From assembly GCA_021772415.1 (NCBI GenBank), contig JAJFMA010000065.1, forward strand, positions 1-38,658: DNA of 38,658 nucleotides, in the 5' to 3' direction. This DNA comes from Chlamydiota bacterium. GTDB lineage: Bacteria; Chlamydiota; Chlamydiia; Chlamydiales; JAJFMA01. The stretch's first letter is position 1; every line of letters begins with the position of its first letter. A program made the translations under genes and the position numbers. Shown one piece after another: positions 16,293 through 25,046 of the stretch. The notes under the pieces were generated by a model. That model ran no database searches, was not told the origin of the DNA, and was given only the letters and a program-made list of their open reading frames with translations.

Positions 16293-16707
16293 GAAAAGGA
16301 CCGGTTCTCGTAAGAACGGAGAACGGTGCCGGTTCTTGCATATGTGCATAACTTTCCTGCTACTTGCCTGAGGCTGGGGGAACGGGGCTGGATCTTGCGA
16401 TTCTCGCGTTGAGTTCTTTGTAGCAAAGAAACCAGGATTACCATGGCAGACCGGAGGATGGAAGAACCTCTTTCTCCTGTTGATCCTGGTCCTCCTGGTT
16501 TCCCTGCAAGGAAAGCTGCCTAATCGAGGACTAGGCGCTGGTTCGGCGTCAGGGTGATGGCGAGAGCAAACAAAGCATCACCAACTGCTAGCAATAAAAA
16601 ACTTCTCTATAATAGGATGTGCGCTTCACTAAAAACGACCGTGGAGTGGCGGAGGGCGTCGCTCACGTATCGATGACGCGAAACTACAGATTGATAAGGA
16701 GCACAAA
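16293..16707. other. Spacer with repeat R3 and leader of paralog 4
   Basis: Contains a small hairpin (CCGGTTCT/AGAACGG near 16301-16319), repeat R3 and then about 300 bases with no credible gene. An ATG at 16443 opens a 26-codon proline-rich frame (MADRRMEEPLSPVDPG...), preceded by CCAGGAT; it is too short and unsupported to call. Confidence 0.45.
16319..16393. repeat. Direct repeat R3 (75 bp)
   Basis: Near-identical to R1 (11261-11335): 54 consecutive identical bases and about 72 of 75 overall, same orientation. It begins 27 bases after the MFS stop codon. Its tail is also matched by R0 at 10331. Confidence 0.9.
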
Positions 16708-17541
16708 ATGGAAGCAGGAGCAGCAGTATTAGGTAAGATCCCAGGTCTTTCCGGGATCTTCGGTGCACCACAGGTTCAGGAGCCCGAACCTACATATCTC
16801 GGACGCACAATATCTAGTGTGAGCGAGCAAATTACAGCTTTCGCTAAAACCATCGGAAGTACTGGCGGTGCACATGCCCTTGCCCGGATGGCAGCGTCTG
16901 TTGGCCACATCACTGTCCCACAAGTCTTCCTCCAAGGTCACTTGCCTACACTATTGGAAGTCGACAACTACTTCAAAGCACTTGGAGTCTTTGCCGACGC
17001 AAACTACATCTTCGGTGCGGGGCTAGAAAAGGACATCCAACAAGGGGACTGGGCAGGGGTCACAAGTGCCGCACTATATACAGTGTCGGATACAGCGGCT
17101 TTAATTAGCTTCACGGACTATCTAACGGTCGTAAATGCTGAAGCAATTGCCAACAGCCTAGCTGGCATTTCGGTTTTTGGTGTAGAGCCACTAGCATTCA
17201 TTAACTTCTTAGGACTCAACCCCGTCATTCTAGCGACCGGAGCTACCGCCTTCGCCATCAACGCGTACCACTGCGCCGTTAAAGTTGCCGATGGTGATGC
17301 TTCGACGTTGACGGTCATGACTCTAGCGCGCTGCGTGGCAGAAGCCGCACTGCGTATCTTCCTGCTTACTGCCGGCTCACTACTCACCACAACTGGGGGG
17401 ATCGTCGCGGCAGGGGTCCTCGGTATTGCCGCAAGCTCCACGGCACTTTGTGTGGTCTACCTTAAGGTTAACCGAGAGAAAGATCCCGAGCCACTCCCCG
17501 CGCCAATAGCGGCAGTGGTAAACAAGCTTAAGACGGACTAA
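16708..17541 (+). CDS. Cap1/CT529-position hydrophobic protein, paralog 4
   Basis: A 277-aa paralog separated from the other three by the repeat-bounded cassette. Shared blocks are EVDNYFKALGVFADANY (84-100, equivalent to VDxFxDGxRVFDDxxY), GISVFGV (153-159), GDAST (196-200) and TTTGGIVAAGVLG (227-239), identical to paralog 1. Two hydrophobic stretches (about 161-190 and 215-252) give the bilobed Inc-like profile. It is preceded by AAGGAGC. The C-terminus is proline- and lysine-rich. It is closest to rplC, as CT529 is in C. trachomatis. Function unknown; inclusion membrane insertion is inferred. The next gene starts only 8 nt later. Confidence 0.7.
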   Translation: MEAGAAVLGKIPGLSGIFGAPQVQEPEPTYLGRTISSVSEQITAFAKTIGSTGGAHALARMAASVGHITVPQVFLQGHLPTLLEVDNYFKALGVFADANYIFGAGLEKDIQQGDWAGVTSAALYTVSDTAALISFTDYLTVVNAEAIANSLAGISVFGVEPLAFINFLGLNPVILATGATAFAINAYHCAVKVADGDASTLTVMTLARCVAEAALRIFLLTAGSLLTTTGGIVAAGVLGIAASSTALCVVYLKVNREKDPEPLPAPIAAVVNKLKTD

Positions 17542-17549
17542 GCCCCAAG

Positions 17550-18092
17550 ATGGGTAATGTGCCACCAAAGAAAGGAGAGCTATACCAGCACGAATGGCTC
17601 ACGATTATCGCAATTGCGTTGGGCCTGGTGCTGCTAGCTTTCCTTTCTCTAAATAACAACGAGCCCAATCCCCTAGCATCTATAGAGGAACCTCGTGATC
17701 AAACATCCCAAGTGCAAGTATGGGTCGATGGCGAGGTGTCACATCCCGGAGCTCACAAACTCCCCAAAGGCAGTACCATTGAAGACCTTCTCAAAAGGGT
17801 GAAACCCCTTCCAAACGCCGATGTAAGGCGTTATAAGCCAAGCACAAAATTAAAAGATGGGCGGCACATCACAGTTCGAACGCGCCCCCTAATTACCGTC
17901 CACGTCTCCGGAGCTGTCCACAATGAAGGCCCCATCCAAGTCCCAAAAGGTAGTCGAATCGAAGACCTCATTCAACGACTAGACCTGAAACTTAGCGCTG
18001 ATACGGACGGAGTGCCAAGAAGGCGAAAGCTCAACAATGGCGAAGAAGTCCATATACCGTTTGCCAAAAACCCCCCAAGAATGGATAATTAG
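17550..18092 (+). CDS. Membrane-anchored protein with two SLBB domains
   Basis: A 180-aa protein with one N-terminal TM (about 16-35) and two tandem SLBB (soluble ligand-binding beta-grasp) repeats: VQVWVDGEVSHPGAHKLPKG (from about 52) and TVHVSGAVHNEGPIQVPKG (from about 114), each followed by an IEDL helix and a K/R-L-x-D/N-G-x-x-x-x-(V/I) strand. SLBB domains occur in ComEA and in polysaccharide-export proteins; the DNA-binding HhH motif of ComEA and the export domain are both absent. It is probably exposed in the periplasm. It starts 8 nt after paralog 4 with no clear Shine-Dalgarno sequence, so it may be translated by coupling. A ligand or polymer-binding role is possible. Confidence 0.78.
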   Translation: MGNVPPKKGELYQHEWLTIIAIALGLVLLAFLSLNNNEPNPLASIEEPRDQTSQVQVWVDGEVSHPGAHKLPKGSTIEDLLKRVKPLPNADVRRYKPSTKLKDGRHITVRTRPLITVHVSGAVHNEGPIQVPKGSRIEDLIQRLDLKLSADTDGVPRRRKLNNGEEVHIPFAKNPPRMDN

Positions 18093-18477
18093 CGCTGGAT
18101 AAAATACGGAGCGAGCTTCAAAGCAAAACTTCGCATTCCAGAGCTTAGCGATAGGGGACACCACCCATCCGTAACTGCTCCAACCCCTAACGAGCTGGAA
18201 CTGTTACACGGTCTTCGCAAACTACCTCAGAATTCGCCGCGATAGTCGCGGATCTTAGAGTAGATTTTTATTGTGAATAAATAGACCCCTTTGCTACGCT
18301 CCTTGTTTAGCTTTCTGGGGATACGTATCGTATCCACAAACCCAGGTCGCCAAACCGCAAGGAGATAAAACCAACCGAGGTTGACCTCTCCCGATCGGAA
18401 GGATTTGTATAGCGTTATACAAATGCCGGAGCCTGGACAGGAACTGGAGAATAATTTTTTGCTGCAAGGACTGACTA
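18093..18477 (+). promoter_or_regulatory. Leader region of the S10 operon with dyad symmetries
   Basis: No gene. A perfect hairpin CCGCGA/TCGCGG (18237-18242 with 18246-18251) follows the SLBB gene and may mark its transcript end. A 9-bp perfect dyad, ATTTGTATA (18403-18411) with TATACAAAT (18416-18424), lies 54 nt before rplC. TTGACC at 18381 could be a -35 box, but no well-spaced -10 was found. The dyad could be an operator or an RNA hairpin for ribosomal-protein feedback; nothing distinguishes these. Confidence 0.4.
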
Positions 18478-19170
18478 ATGTCACTTAAGTTGATGGGAAC
18501 CAAAAAAGGGATGATGCAAGTCTTCGCCGAAGACGGTACCGTCGTTGTTTGCACAGTTATTGAGGCGGAGCCCAACGTCGTCGCACAGATTAAAAATGCC
18601 GAAAGCGACGGCTATGCTGCCCTCCAGCTTGCCTACAAGAAGTATCCCGAGAACGAAGAGAAGCGACGCAAAGCGCGATGCAGCAAAGCACAGCGCGGCC
18701 ACTTTGCCAAAAACAGTGTAGAGCCACGACGTCACCTCTCCGAATCACGCATCGATGACACCAGCTCGTACGAAGTTGGACAGGAGATCACCGTTGAGTA
18801 CTTTGCCGAAATGGCTTATGTCGACGTGACCGCCCGCTCCAAAGGTAAGGGCTTCCAAGGGGTCATGAAGAAATTTAACTTTTCCGGTGGCCCCGCGTCC
18901 CACGGATCCGGCTTCCACCGACATGCTGGTTCCACTGGAATGCGCAGCACACCAGGTCGCTGCCTGCCCGGCGGACCAAGACCAAGCCAGATGGGAGACA
19001 AGTTTGTCACCACACAAGGCTTGAAAGTAGTTGAAGTAATCCCCGAAGAGAACCTCCTCATACTTAAAGGAGCTGTACCCGGGGCCAACGGCGCCTTAGT
19101 CTACGTCAGCGAAGCTGTAAAACGACCAGGTGTTAAGAAGAGTAGTGGAGTGAAACTGTGCCAACGCTAA
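18478..19170 (+). CDS. rplC: 50S ribosomal protein L3
   Basis: Large-subunit protein that nucleates 23S rRNA folding near the peptidyl-transferase centre. The 230-aa sequence starts GTKKGMMQVFAEDG and carries the L3 signature FSGGPASHGSGFHRHAGS... followed by GRCLPGGPRPSQMG. AAGGA lies upstream of the ATG. It is the first gene of the superoperon; rpsJ, usual in this position, is absent, as in Chlamydia where rpsJ is elsewhere. It overlaps the start of rplD by 13 nt. Confidence 0.97.
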   Translation: MSLKLMGTKKGMMQVFAEDGTVVVCTVIEAEPNVVAQIKNAESDGYAALQLAYKKYPENEEKRRKARCSKAQRGHFAKNSVEPRRHLSESRIDDTSSYEVGQEITVEYFAEMAYVDVTARSKGKGFQGVMKKFNFSGGPASHGSGFHRHAGSTGMRSTPGRCLPGGPRPSQMGDKFVTTQGLKVVEVIPEENLLILKGAVPGANGALVYVSEAVKRPGVKKSSGVKLCQR

Positions 19171-19838
19171 AGAAGTACAACCTCCAGGGCGAGGAAACGG
19201 GAACTCTCGAAGCCGAAGAAAAGCTAAGCGAGGCCGAAGTCAATAGCCAACTGGTTAAAGACTACATTGTAGCCCTACGCGCCAACGCCCGCCAATGGAG
19301 CGCAAGCACCAAGACTCGAGCCGAGGTGAAACACACCACGAAAAAGCCACATGCCCAAAAAGGCACTGGCCGAGCTCGTCAAGGTACACGGGTAGCTCCT
19401 CACCATAAAGGTGGTGGACGCGCCTTCGGTCCTAGACCTAAGTTTGACCAACATATCCGCCTAAATAAAAAAGAACGTCGCGCCGTTATTCGCTCTTTGA
19501 TCGGTGAGAAGATTCGCAACGACAAAGTGCGTATCCTCGAAAACACCGGAATGAGCGACCCAAAAACTAAAACTGTTGCCAAGTTCTTTGAAAAGACTGG
19601 TGTCAGTGGTCGCGTACTAGTACTAGGTGAAGGGCTTTATGCCGAAAATCCGAATCGTGAAGGTGCAACTATTAGCGCCCCAACGAACCAACATCATACT
19701 TTCATCAAAAGTCTTCGCAACCTCCCCAAGGTAGAATTCTCCTTGGCGAAAAATGTCAGTGGATACGATGTGCTTGTTGCACATGAGCTGGTGTTGACAG
19801 AGGCTGCTTACAACGAAGTCGTCGAATGGCTGAGCTAA
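19158..19838 (+). CDS. rplD: 50S ribosomal protein L4
   Basis: A 226-aa L4 with the extended-loop region KPHAQKGTGRARQGTRVAPH and GGGRAFGPRP that reaches into the exit tunnel. It starts with GTG inside the end of rplC, preceded by GTGGAG, so translation is coupled. In gamma-proteobacteria L4 represses its own operon; whether that holds here is unknown. The length is normal. Confidence 0.97.
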   Translation: MPTLKKYNLQGEETGTLEAEEKLSEAEVNSQLVKDYIVALRANARQWSASTKTRAEVKHTTKKPHAQKGTGRARQGTRVAPHHKGGGRAFGPRPKFDQHIRLNKKERRAVIRSLIGEKIRNDKVRILENTGMSDPKTKTVAKFFEKTGVSGRVLVLGEGLYAENPNREGATISAPTNQHHTFIKSLRNLPKVEFSLAKNVSGYDVLVAHELVLTEAAYNEVVEWLS

Positions 19839-19851
19839 GGGTATAGGAGAG

Positions 19852-20187
19852 ATGACCGCAAAGAACCCATACCAGATTATCAAGCACCAGCACGTGACCG
19901 AAAAGGCACAGGTGCTGGCCGAGCTTAAGAGTGCCGAGAGCAACCCCAGCGTTCGTCGCTGCACTGCTCCGAAGTACGTATTTATTGTAGATGTGAATGC
20001 CAACAAACGAGAAATCGCGCTGGCACTCGAAGAAATCTACAAAGACAAAGGCATTAAAGTGGTGTCCGTCAACACCATCAACGTCAAACCTAAGACTCGT
20101 AGAGTCCGAGGAAGACGTGGTAAGACGGCTGCCTTCAAAAAGGCCGTTGTGACACTAGAAGAAAACGATAGCCTGGACAACGTCTAA
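19852..20187 (+). CDS. rplW: 50S ribosomal protein L23
   Basis: A 111-aa protein beside the exit tunnel, docking site for trigger factor and SRP. It shows the VTEKA start block, [21 protein letters not shown] and the basic loop [31 protein letters not shown] sits immediately before the ATG, a rather tight spacing. Gap to rplD is 13 nt. Confidence 0.96.
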   Translation: MTAKNPYQIIKHQHVTEKAQVLAELKSAESNPSVRRCTAPKYVFIVDVNANKREIALALEEIYKDKGIKVVSVNTINVKPKTRRVRGRRGKTAAFKKAVVTLEENDSLDNV

Positions 20188-20204
20188 GAGGAGCTTTTCA
20201 CCAG

Positions 20205-21047
20205 ATGTTAGTTAAAAAGTTTCGACCCAAGACTCCAGGAACAAGGCAACTCGTTCTTCCAACGCACGAGGCCTTGACGCGCGTCGCACCGGGTAAACGT
20301 GCCACCGTAAAGCCTACGAAATCGCTAACAAGCGGTAAGAGGCGAACCGGAGGACGTAACAACCTCGGACGTATCACCTGCCGCCACCGCGGTGGAGGAC
20401 ACAAGCGACGCTACCGAATCGTTGACTTCAAACGCGAAAAAGAGAACATCCCCGCGAAGGTCGCATCGATCGAATACGATCCAAACCGCTCTGCGTATAT
20501 CGCACTACTGCACTACCGCGACGGTGAAAAGCGCTACATTATCGCCCCTGAAGGCCTCAAGGTCGGTGCGATCGTTCAAACAAGCGAAGAGCCTCCCTTT
20601 AAAGTGGGATGCTGCATGAAGCTCAAAGATATGCCACTGGGTTCAACAATCCACGCAATTGAAACGCGTCCAGAGCGCGGAGCGAAACTTGTACGGTCCG
20701 CAGGCCTTTCGGCTCAGTTGATGGCACGTAGCGCTGGCTACGCCACTATTAAGCTACCTTCTGGTGAAATGCGCCTCATTAACGAAAACTGCAGAGCGAC
20801 CTTCGGCGTCGTATCCAACTCCGCACACAATCAGCGCGTGGAAGGAAAGGCCGGCCGTAATCGCTGGAAAGGCATTAGACCTACAGTACGTGGAACTGCT
20901 ATGAACCCCGTCGACCACCCCCACGGTGGAGGTGAAGGACGTAGTAACGGAAATATCCCGCAGACACCTTGGGCAATGTTCACCAAAGGTCTGCGCACAC
21001 GACGCAAGAAGAACAAATACGTCGTTAAGGATCGAAGGAAGAAGTAA
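20205..21047 (+). CDS. rplB: 50S ribosomal protein L2
   Basis: A 280-aa L2, needed for subunit joining and peptidyl-transferase structure. It contains [19 protein letters not shown], a central beta-rich RNA-binding domain, and the C-terminal signature [21 protein letters not shown] with the conserved His. GAGGAG precedes the ATG. Normal length and order. Confidence 0.98.
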   Translation: MLVKKFRPKTPGTRQLVLPTHEALTRVAPGKRATVKPTKSLTSGKRRTGGRNNLGRITCRHRGGGHKRRYRIVDFKREKENIPAKVASIEYDPNRSAYIALLHYRDGEKRYIIAPEGLKVGAIVQTSEEPPFKVGCCMKLKDMPLGSTIHAIETRPERGAKLVRSAGLSAQLMARSAGYATIKLPSGEMRLINENCRATFGVVSNSAHNQRVEGKAGRNRWKGIRPTVRGTAMNPVDHPHGGGEGRSNGNIPQTPWAMFTKGLRTRRKKNKYVVKDRRKK

Positions 21048-21049
21048 TT

Positions 21050-21313
21050 ATGGCGAGATCGCTCAAAAAAGGCCCCTTCGTTGACCACCACTTGTTGGCT
21101 AAGGTCAGAAAGCAAAATGAAGAAGGCACAAAAAATGTCATTAAGACCTGGTCGCGACGCTCCATGATCATTCCAGACATGGTCGGGCACACTTTTGAAG
21201 TGCACAATGGACGCAAGTTCATTAGCGTTTTCGTCTCAGAGAATATGGTCGGACACCGACTAGGCGAGTTTGCGCCGACACGTCTCTTTAAGGGACACCC
21301 GGTGAAAAAGTAA
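21050..21313 (+). CDS. rpsS: 30S ribosomal protein S19
   Basis: An 87-aa protein of the 30S head that contacts the A-site finger. It starts [12 protein letters not shown], and the family signature runs through [19 protein letters not shown] to [11 protein letters not shown]. The ATG follows the rplB stop by two bases, with AAGGAAG inside the end of rplB as ribosome-binding site. Confidence 0.97.
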   Translation: MARSLKKGPFVDHHLLAKVRKQNEEGTKNVIKTWSRRSMIIPDMVGHTFEVHNGRKFISVFVSENMVGHRLGEFAPTRLFKGHPVKK

Positions 21314-21329
21314 AAGGATTCGTACCGAA

Positions 21330-21665
21330 ATGGATAGAGCTAAAGCTATCAGCAAATACGTTCGCATCAGCCCCAGGAAAGCTCGGCTTATCGCCGATCT
21401 AATCCGAGGTATGGCTGTTCTCGACGCCACAAACCAGCTGCAGTTTAATGGCTGTAAGGCAGCAGGCCTTCTGAAGAAGACGCTGGATAGTGCCGTTGCT
21501 AATGCTGAATCACAACTCGACCTACGACGCGAAGACCTCGATATCGTAGAAGTGCGCGTGGACGAAGGCCCCCACTACAAGAGGGTCAAGCCAAAGAACC
21601 GCGGTGGACGCCACACCATCCGAAAAAGAACTAGCCACTTCACAGTGGTTGTCGGTACGGAATAA
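21330..21665 (+). CDS. rplV: 50S ribosomal protein L22
   Basis: A 111-aa protein whose beta hairpin lines the exit tunnel. It shows KYVRISPRKARLIADLIRG near the N-terminus and the conserved VDEGPHYKRVKPKNRGG...IRKRTSHFTVVV block at the end. AAAAGGAT precedes the ATG. Standard place between rpsS and rpsC. Confidence 0.97.
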   Translation: MDRAKAISKYVRISPRKARLIADLIRGMAVLDATNQLQFNGCKAAGLLKKTLDSAVANAESQLDLRREDLDIVEVRVDEGPHYKRVKPKNRGGRHTIRKRTSHFTVVVGTE

Positions 21666-21676
21666 GGAGTAATAGA

Positions 21677-22321
21677 ATGGGACAGAAAGTTAACCCGATC
21701 GGCTTGCGACTCTCCCGTAGGAAAGACTGGCGCTCCAAGTGGTACGCAAACAAGCAGGAGTTCGGTGACCTACTGGTTGAGGATCACACGATCCGCGCAT
21801 ACCTTAAGAAGAAGTCCAGCCTATCCGGTGCGAGCAAAATTCGCATCCGACGTATGGCAGAGAAAATTGAAGTTACAATCTGCACATCTCGACCCGGTCT
21901 CGTTATCGGTAAGAAAGGTGCCGAAATTGACAGCCTAAAGAGGCAGCTCTACAAGCTCACCGGAAAGCAAATCTGGATTGAAGTCGAAGAGATTAAAAGA
22001 CCCGACCTAGATGCACAGCTCGTCGCCGACGGGATTGCGCGTCAGCTTGAACGTCGTATACCCTTCCGTCGTGCTATGAAGAAAGCTCTTCAGGCAACAA
22101 TGGATGCCGGCGCCGTAGGGATCAAAATACAAGTGGGTGGACGTCTTGGCGGAGCCGAGATTGCACGCACCGAATGGTACATTAAAGGTAGCATTCCCCT
22201 ACATACACTGCGCGCTGATATCGACTACGCTCAGGGCCGGGCTGAAACCACCTACGGTAGCATCGGTATTAAGGTGTGGGTCAACCGTGGTGAAGACACA
22301 CTAGTGCGAAGGGAGGCATAA
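21677..22321 (+). CDS. rpsC: 30S ribosomal protein S3
   Basis: A 214-aa protein at the mRNA entry channel. It begins MGQKVNPIGLRLSRRKDW and carries the KH-domain signature RPGLVIGKKGAEIDSLKRQL plus the C-terminal GRLGGAEIARTEWY...PLHTLRADIDYA block. TAAGGAG precedes the start. It is slightly shorter at the C-terminus than E. coli S3 (233 aa). Confidence 0.98.
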   Translation: MGQKVNPIGLRLSRRKDWRSKWYANKQEFGDLLVEDHTIRAYLKKKSSLSGASKIRIRRMAEKIEVTICTSRPGLVIGKKGAEIDSLKRQLYKLTGKQIWIEVEEIKRPDLDAQLVADGIARQLERRIPFRRAMKKALQATMDAGAVGIKIQVGGRLGGAEIARTEWYIKGSIPLHTLRADIDYAQGRAETTYGSIGIKVWVNRGEDTLVRREA

Positions 22322-22324
22322 GCC

Positions 22325-22744
22325 ATGGTATTGCTACCTAAAAGAACTAAATTCCGCAAGCAGCAGAAAGGCTCCATGGCCGGGCTAAGCAAAGGCGGTA
22401 ACTTCGTCCACTTCGGTGACTACGGAATTCAGGTGCTTGATCGTGGATGGATTACGGCTCAGCAAATCGAAGCTTGCCGTGTGACGATTAACCGTTACTT
22501 CCAACGACGTGGTAAAGTGTGGATTCGTGTGTTTCCCGATAAGCCGGTTACCAAAAAGCCAGCCGAAGTGCGTATGGGTAAAGGTAAAGGCAGCGTTAAC
22601 CACTGGGTAGCCGTCGTCAAACCCGGGCGTATCTTGTTCGAAGTGGGGAATGTCCCACGAGAAATGGCTCAGCAAGCTCTGCGTCGCGCAGCTGCTAAAC
22701 TCGGCCTAAAGACACGCTTTGTTGAACGCGTAGAGCAGGTGTAG
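22325..22744 (+). CDS. rplP: 50S ribosomal protein L16
   Basis: A 139-aa protein near the A-site tRNA elbow. It starts [16 protein letters not shown] and has [19 protein letters not shown] followed by [22 protein letters not shown], the L16 signature. GGAGGC lies in the end of rpsC; the two genes are only 3 nt apart. Confidence 0.98.
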   Translation: MVLLPKRTKFRKQQKGSMAGLSKGGNFVHFGDYGIQVLDRGWITAQQIEACRVTINRYFQRRGKVWIRVFPDKPVTKKPAEVRMGKGKGSVNHWVAVVKPGRILFEVGNVPREMAQQALRRAAAKLGLKTRFVERVEQV

Positions 22745-22750
22745 AGAGCT

Positions 22751-22960
22751 ATGTTGAAAGCGAAAGATTTACGAGATCAAACCCTCGAAGAACTCGAAGC
22801 AAACCTTCAAGACTTGCAGCGAGAGCTATACGAGCTGGTTAATGAATATAAGACGAATAAGAAGCTGGATAAGCCTCATCTTCTCCCAGAGAAGCGCCGC
22901 GATAGAGCACGCCTCCTCACGGTGATTAAAGAGAAGCAACAGCAAGCTCCAGTAAGCTGA
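22751..22960 (+). CDS. rpmC: 50S ribosomal protein L29
   Basis: A 69-aa coiled-coil protein at the exit tunnel, next to L23. It shows the [20 protein letters not shown] helix and the C-terminal IKEKQQQ helix. It has a short internal insertion ([19 protein letters not shown]) relative to the E. coli form. It starts 6 nt after rplP. Confidence 0.93.
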   Translation: MLKAKDLRDQTLEELEANLQDLQRELYELVNEYKTNKKLDKPHLLPEKRRDRARLLTVIKEKQQQAPVS

Positions 22961-22967
22961 GGAAGAG

Positions 22968-23222
22968 ATGGAAGGATCAGAGCGCGGAAAGCGCAAAGAG
23001 AAAACAGGCGTCGTCGTCTCAGACAAGATGGACAAGACAGTAGTGGTACGTGTTACGCGCACCGTACGTCACCCTCGATATGATAAAGTCGTTCAGCGTG
23101 CTAAGAAATTTTACGCACATTGCGATGACGATAGCATAAAGCAAGGTGACACTGTCACTATCGTCGAGACTCGTCCGACGTCGAAACTGAAACGGTGGCG
23201 CGTGGCTACCGGTACAGAATAA
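22968..23222 (+). CDS. rpsQ: 30S ribosomal protein S17
   Basis: An 84-aa OB-fold protein that binds 16S rRNA early in assembly. It contains [20 protein letters not shown] and [20 protein letters not shown], the family core, then [26 protein letters not shown] precedes the ATG. Followed by a 58-nt gap, the largest inside the S10-spc run before secY. Confidence 0.97.
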   Translation: MEGSERGKRKEKTGVVVSDKMDKTVVVRVTRTVRHPRYDKVVQRAKKFYAHCDDDSIKQGDTVTIVETRPTSKLKRWRVATGTE

Positions 23223-23280
23223 GAGACCACGTAGAAATATTGACCCGATCCTATAGCGATAGTGTTGAAGTAGGTCCTAT

Positions 23281-23649
23281 ATGTTGCAGCAGGAAAGTAA
23301 ACTTAAGGTAGCGGATAACTCCGGAGCCAAGAGAGTCAAGTGCTTTAAAGTTCTTGGCGGATCCAAGCGCCGGTACGCCCGCGTTGGTGATATCATCATC
23401 TGCTCTGTTAAAGATGCAGACCCCGATAGTAGCACCAAAAAGGGCGAAATTGTGAAGGCTGTTGTCGTCAGAACGCGCCGTTATATCACGCGCAAAGACG
23501 GCTCAAAGCTCCGCTTCGATACCAATAGTTGTGTGATCATCGACGATAAGGGTAACCCCAAAGGCACACGTATCTTCGGGCCCGTGGCTCGTGAAGTTCG
23601 TGACCGTGGGTTCCTAAAAATTAGCTCCCTAGCACCAGAAGTCATTTAA
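23281..23649 (+). CDS. rplN: 50S ribosomal protein L14
   Basis: A 122-aa protein at the subunit interface. It starts [21 protein letters not shown] and shows [14 protein letters not shown] with the end block [15 protein letters not shown]. Exact family length. The preceding 58-nt gap holds no obvious promoter. AGTAGG is the likely Shine-Dalgarno sequence. Confidence 0.98.
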   Translation: MLQQESKLKVADNSGAKRVKCFKVLGGSKRRYARVGDIIICSVKDADPDSSTKKGEIVKAVVVRTRRYITRKDGSKLRFDTNSCVIIDDKGNPKGTRIFGPVAREVRDRGFLKISSLAPEVI

Positions 23650-23670
23650 GGTAGGGGCGAGAGAGACAAG

Positions 23671-24030
23671 ATGAAAATGAAAGACAAGACAAGACATAAT
23701 AAACGCATTCGCAAGGGTGACAAAGTTGTCATCACCGCGGGTAACGACCGAGGTGAAGTCGGCACCGTCCTGTCCCGAACCGAAGCACGCGTCATCGTTC
23801 AAGGTGTCAACGTACGTAAAAAGCACGTCAAGAAGACACAAGAGAACCCCAATGGCGGCATTATAGAGATTGAACGCCCTATTCATATCTCTAACTTGCG
23901 ACTCGCTGGTTCCGATGACAAACCGGTTAAAGTGCGAAGCAAAACGGATGACCAAGGGCAACGAACCCTCTACTATCGCGATGGCGCCGAAGAGGTCGTG
24001 GTCCGTGCAGTAAAGAAATCACAAGGATGA
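23671..24030 (+). CDS. rplX: 50S ribosomal protein L24
   Basis: A 119-aa KOW-domain assembly initiator of the 50S. It has [22 protein letters not shown] followed by [20 protein letters not shown], the L24 core. The C-terminal third ([19 protein letters not shown]) is longer than in many bacteria. ATG at 23671 is used; a second in-frame ATG lies two codons on. Confidence 0.96.
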   Translation: MKMKDKTRHNKRIRKGDKVVITAGNDRGEVGTVLSRTEARVIVQGVNVRKKHVKKTQENPNGGIIEIERPIHISNLRLAGSDDKPVKVRSKTDDQGQRTLYYRDGAEEVVVRAVKKSQG

Positions 24031-24043
24031 TCGGAAGAGAACC

Positions 24044-24607
24044 ATGTCAAGGTTGAAGCAAAGATACAAGGACAAGATCAAAGACGAGCTGCAGAAGAAG
24101 TTCGGCTATAGCAACCCTATGAAAATTCCACGCCTTCTTAAGGTCGTGATTAACATGGGTGTTGCCGAAGCGGCGAAAGACAAGAATTCTTTGCAAGACT
24201 GCGTCAATGAGCTCACACTGATTTCCGGGCAAAAGGTGAAGATTACCCATGCTCGACAGTCCATTTCGAACTTTAAATTACGTGAAGGGCAAGCCATCGG
24301 CATCAAGGTCACCATTCGTGGGACTCGCCTATATGACTTCCTAGACCGTTTCGTTAACATCGTATGCCCTCGTATTCGCGACTTTCGTGGATTCGAAGAC
24401 AAATGCGATGGACAAGGAAACTACACTCTAGGCCTCGATGACCAGCAAGTGTTTCCTGAGCTTAACCTCGATAAGGTTAAGAGAGTCCAGGGAATGAACA
24501 TCACATTCGTTACCACCGCTGAAAACGACGACGAATGTGTCGAAATGTTGCGGTTGTTTGGGATGCCCTTTAAAAATCGACCCGTAGTGGTCACCACGAC
24601 GTCTTAA
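24044..24607 (+). CDS. rplE: 50S ribosomal protein L5
   Basis: A 187-aa protein that binds 5S rRNA and the P-site tRNA. Signature blocks are [37 protein letters not shown] and [11 protein letters not shown]. No rpsN gene follows; rpsH is next, as in Chlamydia, where rpsN lies elsewhere with rpmJ. Confidence 0.98.
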   Translation: MSRLKQRYKDKIKDELQKKFGYSNPMKIPRLLKVVINMGVAEAAKDKNSLQDCVNELTLISGQKVKITHARQSISNFKLREGQAIGIKVTIRGTRLYDFLDRFVNIVCPRIRDFRGFEDKCDGQGNYTLGLDDQQVFPELNLDKVKRVQGMNITFVTTAENDDECVEMLRLFGMPFKNRPVVVTTTS

Positions 24608-24627
24608 GGAGCTAAGGAGCCAAACGC

Positions 24628-25026
24628 ATGTCTGTTAGCGATCCAATTGCCGATTTTCTCACCATCATCCGAAACGGGCTTATGGCTAAGCACCGCTTTG
24701 TAGATGTACACTGGAGTAAAATCAAGGAAGCCATGACACAGATCCTTAAAGAAGAAGGATTGATCGAAGGCTTTCTATTAAAGAAAGATGAAACACGGGG
24801 AACCCTGCGTATCTACCTGAAATACTCACAGGGACGACGTCCAGTGATCCAAGGGATCAAACGTGCGTCACGTCCTGGGCTGCGTAGATATGTCACTAGT
24901 GGTGAGATCCCAGAATTCTTCGGTGGCCAAGGGGTATCGATTATGTCGACTTCACAAGGTGTGATGGTCGGTAAGGAAGCGCGTAAGCGTCACGTTGGTG
25001 GCGAACTGCTCTGCTTCGTATGGTAA
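24628..25026 (+). CDS. rpsH: 30S ribosomal protein S8
   Basis: A 132-aa protein that binds the central domain of 16S rRNA. It begins SVSDPIADFLTIIRNG and ends with the family block GVSIMSTSQGVMVGKEARKRHVGGELLCFVW. In E. coli S8 is the translational repressor of the spc operon. It follows rplE directly because rpsN is missing here. Confidence 0.97.
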   Translation: MSVSDPIADFLTIIRNGLMAKHRFVDVHWSKIKEAMTQILKEEGLIEGFLLKKDETRGTLRIYLKYSQGRRPVIQGIKRASRPGLRRYVTSGEIPEFFGGQGVSIMSTSQGVMVGKEARKRHVGGELLCFVW

Positions 25027-25046
25027 TTGTTAGGAGATAAAACGCG

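Noticed and set aside
16443-16523. 26-codon proline-rich frame (MADRRMEEPLSPVDPG...) before paralog 4.
   Set aside because: Too short, weak ribosome-binding site and no similarity to a known peptide; also close to repeat R3.
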